38,186 bases of DNA from Pseudomonadota bacterium. Lineage in GTDB: Bacteria > Oederibacteriota > Muellerivitia > Muellerivitales > Muellerivitaceae. The notes beneath the pieces are model-generated. The model had not been told where the DNA came from, ran no database searches, and saw nothing but the letters and a program-made list of their open reading frames with translations. The DNA lies in assembly GCA_021324075.1 (NCBI GenBank), contig JAJPJW010000174.1, positions 1 through 38,186 on the forward strand. The letters are read 5' to 3'. The translations under genes and the position numbers were made by a program. Below, in pieces: positions 8,428-17,047 of this stretch. How positions within the stretch are numbered: the stretch's first letter is position 1; the number at the start of each line of letters is the position of its first letter.

Positions 8428-9162
8428 ATGAAACCCACCCGGCTCGCCCTTTTCGACATCGACGGCACCATCCTCACCACCGTGCGCTCGGCCTGGGAAA
8501 ACCCCTTCAAGGACGCCATGGAAAAAGCCTTGGCCGAGGCCGGGGACCCCCGGGCCATCGACACCGGCAAGTACCGTCCCGGGGGCAAGACCGACACCCA
8601 GATCATCTACGAGATCCTGGAACAGAACGGGATCGACGAGTCCCGGATAGGCCGGCTTCTTCCCCGCATCAAGGCCCATTACCTGTCCCTTCTGAAGCAG
8701 GTGATCGAGGGGAACCCGGGTTACGTCACCTTGAAGCCCGGCATCCAGGAACTGATCGCCGAACTCCACGGCCATCCGGACGTTCTCCTGGGGCTTTTGA
8801 CCGGTAATTTCGAAGAGGGGGCCCGGATCAAACTGGGGGCGCAGGGCCTGAACCACTATTTCGGCTTCGGGGCCTTCGGGGAAAACGCCCGTCAAAGGTC
8901 CGAACTGCCCCAGAGGGCGGTGGACGCCGCCAAGCACCACAAGGGGCACCATTTCACGGCGAAAGAAATCGTCATCATCGGCGACACGCCCAACGACATC
9001 CATTGCGGGCGGCACCTGAACGTGCGCACCATCGCCGTGGCCACCGGGCCTTTTACCTTGGAGCAGCTCCAAGCGGAGAAGCCCGATTTCGCTTTTGTTA
9101 ATTTCCTTGAGAAGGGAAAGGTCGTTTCGGCTATTTTGGACCCGCTTCCCCATTCGTTTTAA
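8428..9162 (+). CDS. HAD-superfamily hydrolase (phosphoglycolate-phosphatase-like)
   Basis: LALFDIDGTILTT motif I, LLTGN motif II, IIGDTPNDIHCG motif IV. Confidence 0.9.
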   Translation: MKPTRLALFDIDGTILTTVRSAWENPFKDAMEKALAEAGDPRAIDTGKYRPGGKTDTQIIYEILEQNGIDESRIGRLLPRIKAHYLSLLKQVIEGNPGYVTLKPGIQELIAELHGHPDVLLGLLTGNFEEGARIKLGAQGLNHYFGFGAFGENARQRSELPQRAVDAAKHHKGHHFTAKEIVIIGDTPNDIHCGRHLNVRTIAVATGPFTLEQLQAEKPDFAFVNFLEKGKVVSAILDPLPHSF

Positions 9163-9202
9163 AGGGGGTTTAAACCGTTTTTAGCGGTCCCCCCTATTTT
9201 TT
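9163..9202 (+). terminator. Rho-independent terminator-like hairpin after the HAD gene
   Basis: AGGGGG tttaa ACCG tttttag CGGT CCCCCCT followed by ATTTTTT. Confidence 0.65.
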
Positions 9203-9267
9203 GTAACCTTTCCCGGGTTATTTTGTACTTATCCAACACGACATTCGACCAGATGGAGGGGTTTTCC

Positions 9268-10080
9268 ATGAAAAAGGCTTTTTACTTCGCGGCTTTGATC
9301 CTGCTCAGCGGCTCTTTGTTTTGGGCCGGTTGTTCCAGCAACAGTTACAACAACCCCAGTTCCCCCTACGGCAACCCCACCAATACCTATACTCCCGTTG
9401 TTACCAGCACCCCCACCGGTACCCCCACGGTGACCTTGACCCGGACTCCCACCGGGACTCCCACACTGACCGCCACCTCCACTTCCACCGGGACGCCCAC
9501 GAACACGGCCACCGTTACCCCCACGGCCACCATTACCAACACCGCCACTAATACCGCCACGAGGACCAATACGGGAACTCCCACTGATACGGCCACCACG
9601 ACCCCCACCGCCACGGTCACCGACACGCCCACGGTGACGGATACGGCCACCATTACGGACACGCCGACCGACACGGCGACGGCCACGATCACGAGTACGC
9701 CTACCGCCACCCCCATCGTCATCACCATCAACATCCAAACCTCGCCGTCGCTGGGCGGGACTTACGCCAGCTATTACTTTTTCTCTTCGGGCGGGAGCAA
9801 CAACTCTTCCAACGGCCTTTTGACCATGACGGTCCACCAGAATACCGTCGCCAACATGACGGGAGGCGGCTCCATCCACCCCCTTTATGCCAACGTCAAC
9901 ACCTCGACCACTTGTGTCACGGGGTTTTCGGGGGAAACCAGCGCCAGCATGCCCCTGACCTTTACGACCTTGGGAACCTATTACATCCACTGCGGATTCC
10001 ACGCCACGGGCTGCACGACAACCTCCTGCAGTTCCACTAGTTGTGCCGGCTTGTCGGCCGACATTACCGTGATTCCTTAA
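9268..10080 (+). CDS. Lipoprotein with ~100-aa Thr/Pro repeat linker and cupredoxin-like C-terminal domain
   Basis: Lipobox LFWAGC; TPTGTPT-type repeats; C-terminal domain with IHPLYANV and [16 protein letters not shown] (Cys-x2-His as in type-1 copper sites). ATG at 9268 fits the signal peptide. Confidence 0.75.
   Translation: MKKAFYFAALILLSGSLFWAGCSSNSYNNPSSPYGNPTNTYTPVVTSTPTGTPTVTLTRTPTGTPTLTATSTSTGTPTNTATVTPTATITNTATNTATRTNTGTPTDTATTTPTATVTDTPTVTDTATITDTPTDTATATITSTPTATPIVITINIQTSPSLGGTYASYYFFSSGGSNNSSNGLLTMTVHQNTVANMTGGGSIHPLYANVNTSTTCVTGFSGETSASMPLTFTTLGTYYIHCGFHATGCTTTSCSSTSCAGLSADITVIP
9394..9720 (+). repeat. Degenerate tandem ACN-CCN-ACN repeat encoding Thr/Pro/Ala/Asn linker
   Basis: Continuous (A/G)C(C/T)-CCC-AC(C/T/G)-like codon periodicity. 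Confidence 0.8.
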
Positions 10081-10099
10081 CCTCTCTCCTTCTGGTTTC

Positions 10100-10136
10100 G
10101 GGCCCCCGGTCGTCCACCGGGGGCCCTTTTTATTTT
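10100..10136 (+). terminator. Rho-independent terminator
   Basis: Perfect 11-bp stem GGGCCCCCGGT-cgtcc-ACCGGGGGCCC followed by TTTTTATTTT. Confidence 0.92.
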
Positions 10137-10231
10137 CCGGCCTTTTTACCGCCTAAAACCTCCTTGCAAAATCCCCCTCCGGCTTGGAAGATACGGGTCG
10201 AAAGTCTTTAGACCCGACTGCAAGGAACCCC

Positions 10232-11059
10232 ATGACCACCCAGATCCGCCTGGCCCACAGCCCCGACGCCGACGACGCCTTCATGTTCTACGGCCTGGCC
10301 AAGGACAAGATCGACACGGAAGGCATCCAATACGAGCATATCCTCAAAGACATCCAGACCCTCAACGAATGGGCCAAGGAAGGCCGCATGGAAGTGACGG
10401 CCCTTTCGGCCCACGCCTATGCCTATGTGAAGGACAAATACGCCATCCTGACCCACGGGGGCAGCATCGGGAAAAACTACGGGCCCATGGTGGTGGCCCG
10501 GGAAGCGAAGCCCCTCGAATCCTTCCGCAAGATCGCCGTGCCCGGCAAGATGACCAGCGCCTACCTGGCCCTGAAACTGCGCCACCCGGATTTTGAGGAA
10601 GTGGTGATGGATTTCGACGCCATCCAACCGGCCGTCAAGGAAGGCAAGGTCGAGGCGGGGCTCCTGATCCACGAAGGCCAGCTGACCTACCGGAAGGACG
10701 GCCTCCACTGCGTGGTGGAGCTGGGCCAATGGTGGTTCGAGAAGACCCAGCTTCCCCTGCCCATGGGGGTCAACGGCATCCGCCGGGACCTGCCGGCGGA
10801 GGTGAAAGCCAAGGTTTCCAAGCACCTCAAACAATCCATCCAATATTCGCTTTCCCACCGCGACGCGGCGCTGGATTACGCCCTGGCCTTCGGGCGGGGC
10901 CTGCCCCGCGACGTGGCCGACAAGTTCGTCGGACTGTGGGTCAACGACCGCACGGTCGACATGGGCGAGGAAGGCCGCAAGGCCATCCGCACATTCCTCG
11001 GGGAAGGGGAATCGAAAAAACTCATCCCCCCCGTCGGCGAGATCGAATTCGTTGCCTAA
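10232..11059 (+). CDS. mqnD: 1,4-dihydroxy-6-naphthoate synthase family (MqnD, futalosine menaquinone pathway)
   Basis: IRLAHSPDADDAFMFYGLAKDKIDTEG; AIPGKMTSAYLAL-like segment; LPLPMGVNGIRRDL. ATG at 10232 with SD AAGGA. Confidence 0.87.
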   Translation: MTTQIRLAHSPDADDAFMFYGLAKDKIDTEGIQYEHILKDIQTLNEWAKEGRMEVTALSAHAYAYVKDKYAILTHGGSIGKNYGPMVVAREAKPLESFRKIAVPGKMTSAYLALKLRHPDFEEVVMDFDAIQPAVKEGKVEAGLLIHEGQLTYRKDGLHCVVELGQWWFEKTQLPLPMGVNGIRRDLPAEVKAKVSKHLKQSIQYSLSHRDAALDYALAFGRGLPRDVADKFVGLWVNDRTVDMGEEGRKAIRTFLGEGESKKLIPPVGEIEFVA

Positions 11060-11381
11060 GGGCGGCTCCGTCCAGCGAAAGGCCCCCTGGACCCTTTATG
11101 TCGCCGAATGCGCGGACGGTTCCTATTACACCGGCATCGCGAAGGACGTCGAAAGGCGCATCCGGGCCCACAACACCGGCAGGGGGGCCAAGTACACCTC
11201 CACCCGCGGTCCGGTGAAACTCCTTTTCCAGGAACCCCAGGCCAGCTATTCGGCCGCCCTGCGGCGCGAATACCAGGTCAAAACCCTCCCCAAGGACCGC
11301 AAGGTCCGGTTCGTGAAGGGGGAAAAATTGAAGAAACCCGCGAAGAAGGCCAAAATGACCTTCCAAAGGAAGAAAAACTAG
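11052..11381 (+). CDS. GIY-YIG nuclease-superfamily protein (YhbQ/UPF0213-like)
   Basis: WTLYVAECADGSYYTGIAKDVERRIRAHNTGRGAKYTSTRGPVKLLF; TTG start, overlapping the mqnD stop by 8 nt. Confidence 0.85.
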   Translation: MPKGGSVQRKAPWTLYVAECADGSYYTGIAKDVERRIRAHNTGRGAKYTSTRGPVKLLFQEPQASYSAALRREYQVKTLPKDRKVRFVKGEKLKKPAKKAKMTFQRKKN

Positions 11382-11522
11382 GCCCCCATTGGTATTTGGG
11401 CATTGTTTGTTGGATCTTTGTAAAAAGTCCCTCCCAGGCCGAAAGGGGCGGGCCTCTGTGATAAAATTCCCCCAATTCATCGGCCGTAAATTTTTCATTA
11501 TCTAAAGGCTTTGGAATCTCTT

Positions 11523-14378
11523 ATGACACGCCGTTTATTCGCCGCCCTATCGGCCCTGGCCATGCCTTTGGTTTTGTTGGGCTTCGGTCCCCAGGCCCAT
11601 TCCCATCCGCCCGGTTCATCCCAAAGCCGGCTTAATCTCGAATCCAACTTCGGGAAATTTCCCCTGGCTTTTGAACCCAACCGGGGCCAGGAGGCCTCAC
11701 CGGTCAAGTTCCTTTGCCGGGGCGGCGGTTACAGCCTTTTTGTGACGGGGGACGAAGCCGTTTTTCTCCTTAAAAAACCGGCTCCGAAATTTCCCATCCA
11801 CCCGGACAAGACTTTTTCAAGGCCCAAGCCCCAAGCCCCCGATATCCTCCGCCTCAAGCTGGCCCAAGCCAATCCGGATGCACTTTTCGAGGGGGCCCAG
11901 GCCCTTCCGGGCATCAGCAACTATTTCATCGGGCCCGATCCCGCCCATTGGGTCACGCGGGTGCCCCAATATTCCCGGGTGGTGCTCCATGGGGTCTATC
12001 CGGGCGTGGATGTCGCCTATTACGGCAACCAGGGCAGGCTGGAGTACGACTTTCAGGTGAACCCGGGCGCGGACCCCAGGAGCATCCATATGCACATCGA
12101 AGGGGCGGACAGCGTCCAAACCGACGGGCAGGGGAACCTTCAATTGACCGTCAAGGGCCGGAAGGTCCTATTTGAGGCGCCCCAGGTCTACCAGGAGGAT
12201 GGGACGGGACGGCGGCCGGTCTCCGGAAGATACTCCGCCGGGGGCAACAACGACGTTTCCTTCGACGTGAAAGATTACGACCCCAGCCGGAAACTCGTCA
12301 TCGACCCCGTCCTGGACTATGGCACTTACCTAGGAGGAACGGGCGGCGACCGGGGAACCGGCATCGCAGTCGATGGGTTGGGCAACACCTACATCACGGG
12401 ACTTACTTCCGGCAGTTTCCCCATCACGCCGGGGGCCATTCAAAGCGTCTTTGGGTCCAAGGTTTATACCGAAATGAACGACGTTTTCGTGTCCAAATTT
12501 GACCCGACCGGGTCCACGCTCCTTTACTCGACTTACTTGGGGGGGACCCAGAATGACACCGGTGAAGCCATCGCCGTCGATGGGAACGGAGACGCCTATG
12601 TGACGGGCCAGGCGGGGGCGGGGTTCCCCACGACACCAGGCGCCTATCAAACCGGTTTTGGCGGTGGATTCGATGCCTATTTTGGGGATGCTTTTTTATC
12701 CAAACTCAACGCGGATGGGACAGCCCTTCTTTATTCAACTTTTTTGGGCGGCCCGAACAGTGATGCCGGAACCGGAATCGCCCTGGACAACTCGGGAAAC
12801 GCCTATTTGACGGGTTGGGCCTCCTCCACCAACTTTCCCTCGACGCCTTCCTCCTTCATGCCCGTTTACGGATCCGGCGATAATGCGGATATTTTCGTGG
12901 CCAAGGTCAATCCCGCAGGCGGCGGTTCCTCGGACCTGGTCTATTCCACCTTCCTTGGGCAGGACGGGGTCGATGGCGGCCCTTTGAACATCGCGGTGGA
13001 CGGCAGCGGCGACGCCTATGTGGTGGGCGCCACCAACGGCAGCCATTTCACGACCACCGCGGGCGCTTTTGAGGCTTCCTTTGTCAACGGCGGGTCCGGC
13101 ATTCCGGATAATTTTTTGTTGAAGCTCAACCCCTCCGGATCGGGCCTGGTTTTTTCCACTTACGTAGGGCCGAGCGGTTTGTACGGCGGCTACGGCATCG
13201 CCTTCGACAGCGGCCAGGATATTTATATTACGGCCACTTCCCAGTCTGTCAGTTACCCCACCAGCCCAGGGGCTTACAGCCCCACTTACTTGGGGGGGTT
13301 GAACGGTGTGGTGGCTGAATTGAACCCGACAGGCTCAGCCCTTCTTTATTCCACTTTTTTGGAGCAGGCCTATAGCAGCACCATTTCTTGGGCGGCTTAT
13401 CCGACGGGCATCGAGGTGGACGACTGTGGGAACATCCATGTCACCGGGGCCACTTCCTACCCCTCTTTTCCTCTCACATCCGGTGCATGGGATAACAGCT
13501 TTAGCGCCAGCGGTTTCGCGGGTTTTTTCCTGGTTTTGAACCCCGCCCAGACGGGAAGCGCCCAACTCGTCTTTTCCACCTTTATGGGGAGCAGCAGCAG
13601 CACCTTCCCTTACTCCATGGCGAAGGATCCTTCGGGGAATCTTTATGTGGCCGGGGAAACCGGAAGCGGTTTTCCCTCGACCGGGGGTTCCTACCAGGCG
13701 GCCTATGGGGGTCCGTCCTGTTGCGGCGACGGGGATGCCTTTGTCGCCAAGATCGACGTTTCCTCACTTTGCGTTTCCGGCACGGCCACCCCTACGCCGA
13801 CGAACAGCCCGACCTCAACCTCCACCCTGACACCCGGTTCCACCGCCACTCCTTCCAGTACCCCAACCGTGTCGGCCACCGCGACCCCCACCAACAGCCT
13901 GACCTATACGTCCACCGCAACGCCCAGTTCCACCCCGACCCTTTCGCCAACCGCCCCGCCCACGGACACGGCCACCCCGACGCCCAGCCTCACACCGTCG
14001 TCCACTCCCACGGTGACCACGACCTTTACCCCCACCGACAGTCCCACCCCGAAAGGGTTCCATCCTCCCACCGCTACGCCGACGCCCGCGCCCATCGGGA
14101 TCGGATGGCCCTATCCCAATCCGGACTGGGGTGAAGGGCCGGTGAACATCCCCATCCAGGCCGCCGCGGGTTGTTCGGTCGAATGCAAGGTCTATACGAC
14201 GGCTTTCCGCAAGATCCGGGACTTTACCCGTCCGATGACCGCCGACGCCTACCATCTCACTTGGGACTTGGACGACAACTGGCAGGCGCCGGTGGCCAAC
14301 GGCCTTTATTACATGGAAGTGGAGGTGACGGGCCCCGTCCAAATGTCCAAGCTTTTCAAGGTCCTGGTGGCCCGGTAA
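11523..14378 (+). CDS. Secreted SBBP (seven-bladed beta-propeller) repeat protein with Thr/Pro linker and C-terminal putative sorting domain
   Basis: Signal peptide; repeated units such as LLYSTYLGGTQNDTGEAIAVDGNGDAYVTGQA; linker TPTPTNSPTSTSTLTPGST...; C-terminal WPYPNP...KVYTTAFRKIRDF...NGLYYMEVEV...KVLVAR. Confidence 0.85.
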   Translation: MTRRLFAALSALAMPLVLLGFGPQAHSHPPGSSQSRLNLESNFGKFPLAFEPNRGQEASPVKFLCRGGGYSLFVTGDEAVFLLKKPAPKFPIHPDKTFSRPKPQAPDILRLKLAQANPDALFEGAQALPGISNYFIGPDPAHWVTRVPQYSRVVLHGVYPGVDVAYYGNQGRLEYDFQVNPGADPRSIHMHIEGADSVQTDGQGNLQLTVKGRKVLFEAPQVYQEDGTGRRPVSGRYSAGGNNDVSFDVKDYDPSRKLVIDPVLDYGTYLGGTGGDRGTGIAVDGLGNTYITGLTSGSFPITPGAIQSVFGSKVYTEMNDVFVSKFDPTGSTLLYSTYLGGTQNDTGEAIAVDGNGDAYVTGQAGAGFPTTPGAYQTGFGGGFDAYFGDAFLSKLNADGTALLYSTFLGGPNSDAGTGIALDNSGNAYLTGWASSTNFPSTPSSFMPVYGSGDNADIFVAKVNPAGGGSSDLVYSTFLGQDGVDGGPLNIAVDGSGDAYVVGATNGSHFTTTAGAFEASFVNGGSGIPDNFLLKLNPSGSGLVFSTYVGPSGLYGGYGIAFDSGQDIYITATSQSVSYPTSPGAYSPTYLGGLNGVVAELNPTGSALLYSTFLEQAYSSTISWAAYPTGIEVDDCGNIHVTGATSYPSFPLTSGAWDNSFSASGFAGFFLVLNPAQTGSAQLVFSTFMGSSSSTFPYSMAKDPSGNLYVAGETGSGFPSTGGSYQAAYGGPSCCGDGDAFVAKIDVSSLCVSGTATPTPTNSPTSTSTLTPGSTATPSSTPTVSATATPTNSLTYTSTATPSSTPTLSPTAPPTDTATPTPSLTPSSTPTVTTTFTPTDSPTPKGFHPPTATPTPAPIGIGWPYPNPDWGEGPVNIPIQAAAGCSVECKVYTTAFRKIRDFTRPMTADAYHLTWDLDDNWQAPVANGLYYMEVEVTGPVQMSKLFKVLVAR

Positions 14379-14460
14379 AAATTTCCTCGCCCACCCTTTT
14401 TCCCCCGAATTGGGTATGATCTTCCCGCCGTAACGCGCCTAGGACCAAGGGGAGGGGAAC

Positions 14461-14997
14461 ATGATGGACGACAACCTGCATTCGGGGGAAAACCCGCAGA
14501 CACCTGCGCCCATGACCGCCCTGCAGAAAAAAATCCTTTTGGGGGTCGCCGGGCTTTTCCTGCTGGCCGGGGCCTTCATGGCCGGCCGTTATTCGGCCCA
14601 GATGAAAACCACCCAGCCCAACCCCTTCGCCCAGATGCCGCCCACGCCGGTTCCCATGGGCACCCCCGTGCCGGTCACCGAAGCCGCGCTGACCATGATC
14701 GACTTCACGGGCGCCCCGGAGGCGAAGAAGGCCCAGGTCCTGGCCAGTTTCAACGCCGAGTTTTGCCAGTGCAATTGCAAGATGACGGTGGCTACCTGCA
14801 TGATCCGGGACCCCAATTGCCCCTTTTGGAGGGACCACGTGTCCCAGTTCCAAAAGGCCCTGGGCAACGGGAAGAAACCCAAGGTTTCCCTGGACACCAA
14901 ACCCAAAGTCTCCATCATGCCCCAGGCCAACCAGGGCTTGGTCCTGCCTTCCGCCCATACGAACGATTTTCCCGCGCCATCGGGGCAGGGGAAATAA
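14461..14997 (+). CDS. Membrane-anchored protein with CxCxC cysteine cluster
   Basis: One TM helix (ILLGVAGLFLLAGAFMAGRY), then FCQCNCKMTVATCMIRDPNCPFW. Confidence 0.7.
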   Translation: MMDDNLHSGENPQTPAPMTALQKKILLGVAGLFLLAGAFMAGRYSAQMKTTQPNPFAQMPPTPVPMGTPVPVTEAALTMIDFTGAPEAKKAQVLASFNAEFCQCNCKMTVATCMIRDPNCPFWRDHVSQFQKALGNGKKPKVSLDTKPKVSIMPQANQGLVLPSAHTNDFPAPSGQGK

Positions 14998-15021
14998 GGC
15001 CGGCACCCGGAGAAGGATGAA

Positions 15022-15807
15022 ATGACCCAACCGGTCCTCGAAGTGGGCGCGGCGCTCATCTTCAAGAACGGCCAGTTCCTCATCACCCAGCGGCTGGAGT
15101 CCGATTCCTTCGGCGGCTATTGGGAGCTGCCGGGCGGGAAAAAGGAGCCCACCGAGTCCCTGGAGGAATGCGTCCTGCGGGAACTGAAGGAAGAACTGGA
15201 CATCGTCGTGGAGATCCGGCACTTCTTCCGCATCCTCACCTACCACTATCCCCAGCGTTCGGTGCGGCTGAACATCTTTTTCTGTTCCCACAAGGACGGG
15301 GAGCCCAAAACCATCGAATGCCAGGCCTTCGCCTGGGTGGACCCGAAGGACCTGCCCACCTATCGATTTCCCGAGGCCGACCAGACGCTGATCCAGGAAC
15401 TGTCGAAGCGCAACGACTGGGACGCCTACCTGGACGGCCTGAAATATCCCCACGAGTATTACGAGGGCCTGCGGCTCTTCAACAACGGCGAGTATTTCGA
15501 ATGCCACGAAATGCTGGAGGATATCTGGCATCCGGCCGAAGGGCAGGACCGGCTGCATTACCAGGGCCTCATCCAGGCCGCCATCGCCCTGGAGCATTTC
15601 CGCAAAGGGAACTATGCCGGGGCCATGGGCCTTTACGAGAAGGCCTGTGAGAAATGGGCCCAATTGCCGCCCCAATACATGGGGGTGGATTTAAAATGGC
15701 TGAGGGAAAAACTGGACGCCTTTTTCGGCCGGGTCCAAAAAGCCGGGCCGGCCGGCATGAAGGGCGTGGAGTTGGCCCTCGTGCCGAAGATCCCGGAACC
15801 CGTTTGA
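15022..15807 (+). CDS. NUDIX hydrolase fused to DUF309 domain
   Basis: NUDIX box GGKKEPTESLEECVLRELKEELDI; C-terminal YYEGLRLFNNGEYFECHEMLEDIWHPAEGQDRLHYQGLIQAAIALEHFRKGNYAGA matches DUF309. Confidence 0.88.
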   Translation: MTQPVLEVGAALIFKNGQFLITQRLESDSFGGYWELPGGKKEPTESLEECVLRELKEELDIVVEIRHFFRILTYHYPQRSVRLNIFFCSHKDGEPKTIECQAFAWVDPKDLPTYRFPEADQTLIQELSKRNDWDAYLDGLKYPHEYYEGLRLFNNGEYFECHEMLEDIWHPAEGQDRLHYQGLIQAAIALEHFRKGNYAGAMGLYEKACEKWAQLPPQYMGVDLKWLREKLDAFFGRVQKAGPAGMKGVELALVPKIPEPV

Positions 15808-15814
15808 GGAAGCC

Positions 15815-17047
15815 TTGAAGCCAAAACAAACCCGAGTCAAAAAGACGCCCGCCCAGGTGGCGGAGCCGCCGTCCTGGCGTTCCTGCCTGCCTTATGCTTT
15901 TATCGCGACCCTCTATTTGCTTCTTGCCCTCCCCTTGCGCTTCGCCCGGGGCGGCGGGCCGGACTGGGATTCCTTCATGGCCGCCACGGACCTGATCCTC
16001 CAGGGCAAATGGCTCCAACTTTACGAGAACCACCAGTCCTTTTTCTCCTTCAGCTTCCCACCCCTCCCCTTTTTCCTGATGGCGCCTTTCCGGTTCCTGG
16101 CCCAGGCCCTGGGGTTGCCCCCGGGCGCGGGAGACGCCCTCACGGGCCTTCCCATGCTGGCGGGGGATTTTTTAAGCGCATGGATGCTGGTGAAGCTTGT
16201 GCGGCGGTTCCGGGAAGTTTCGAAAGGCGAGGGGCTTTTCCTCTTCGCTTTCTACCTGGCGGCCTGGATCGTTTTTTTCGATTCGGCTTACCACTCGCAT
16301 TTTGATTCCATCCTGCTCTTTTTCCTCTTCACGGCGGTGGAAAGGTTGCAGGCGGGGAAAGCGGCCGTCGCGGGGATTTTCCTGGGCCTGGCCCTGCTCA
16401 CCAAACAAACGGCCCTCATGGTCCTGATCCCCCTTGCCTTTGTCCTGATGGGAAAGGGACGGAAGGAGCCGGGGAAGATGCTCATCCCCGCGGCGGCCAT
16501 AACCCTCGTTGGGATGGCGCCTTTCTTGGCCGCCGATTTTTCACAAGTCAAATCGGTGCTTTTGGACGCGCCCAACCAAAGGCCCATCGGCTACCAAACC
16601 ATCTGGTGGATTTTCGCCGGGAACGAAGGGGCCATGGCCTGGCTCAACGGCGCCGAACCTTGCCTGAACGTCCTCATCCTATTGCTGGTCACCGGCTATT
16701 GCGCCTTCATGGTGGGACGGCGGGGCGTCGGCCTCCGGGAACCAAGGCTCCTGGGCCTTTGCGCGGCCTGCGCGGTGATCATGGTCTTCCTGGAAGGCTG
16801 GGGAAGCCTGCACTACTTCCTGCTGCCCTTCGGTTTCCTGCTGGCTTGGGAGGCCGCGACCGGGGGTTGGCCATGGGTGTCGGTTGTTTTCACGGCCGTA
16901 CTGTCAGACCAATTCATCCTCAAGTATTCGTCCGAGACCCATTACGGCTTCAACCCATGGACCGCCTGGGAAATGATCCTGCTTTTTACGGGGACACTGG
17001 TTGTTTTGACCCGGCAGCTCAACCGGGGAAGGGAATCGTCCCTTTAA
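15815..17047 (+). CDS. GT-C-like polytopic membrane glycosyltransferase
   Basis: Many TM segments; PDWDSFMAATDLILQGKWLQLYENHQSFFSFSFPPLPFFLMAPF and LGLALLTKQTALMVLIPL typical of GT-C membrane transferases. TTG start. Confidence 0.65.
   Translation: MKPKQTRVKKTPAQVAEPPSWRSCLPYAFIATLYLLLALPLRFARGGGPDWDSFMAATDLILQGKWLQLYENHQSFFSFSFPPLPFFLMAPFRFLAQALGLPPGAGDALTGLPMLAGDFLSAWMLVKLVRRFREVSKGEGLFLFAFYLAAWIVFFDSAYHSHFDSILLFFLFTAVERLQAGKAAVAGIFLGLALLTKQTALMVLIPLAFVLMGKGRKEPGKMLIPAAAITLVGMAPFLAADFSQVKSVLLDAPNQRPIGYQTIWWIFAGNEGAMAWLNGAEPCLNVLILLLVTGYCAFMVGRRGVGLREPRLLGLCAACAVIMVFLEGWGSLHYFLLPFGFLLAWEAATGGWPWVSVVFTAVLSDQFILKYSSETHYGFNPWTAWEMILLFTGTLVVLTRQLNRGRESSL

Noticed and set aside
9394-9720. Possible CRISPR array because of regular repetition
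   Set aside because: In-frame degenerate codon repeats inside a lipoprotein; no constant repeats with unique spacers.
9387-9734. Antisense ORF with GVPVGV/VAVSV repeats (also 13703-14095 and 37478-37960 minus)
   Set aside because: It is the antisense reading of Thr/Pro-coding repeats; no independent coding signals.
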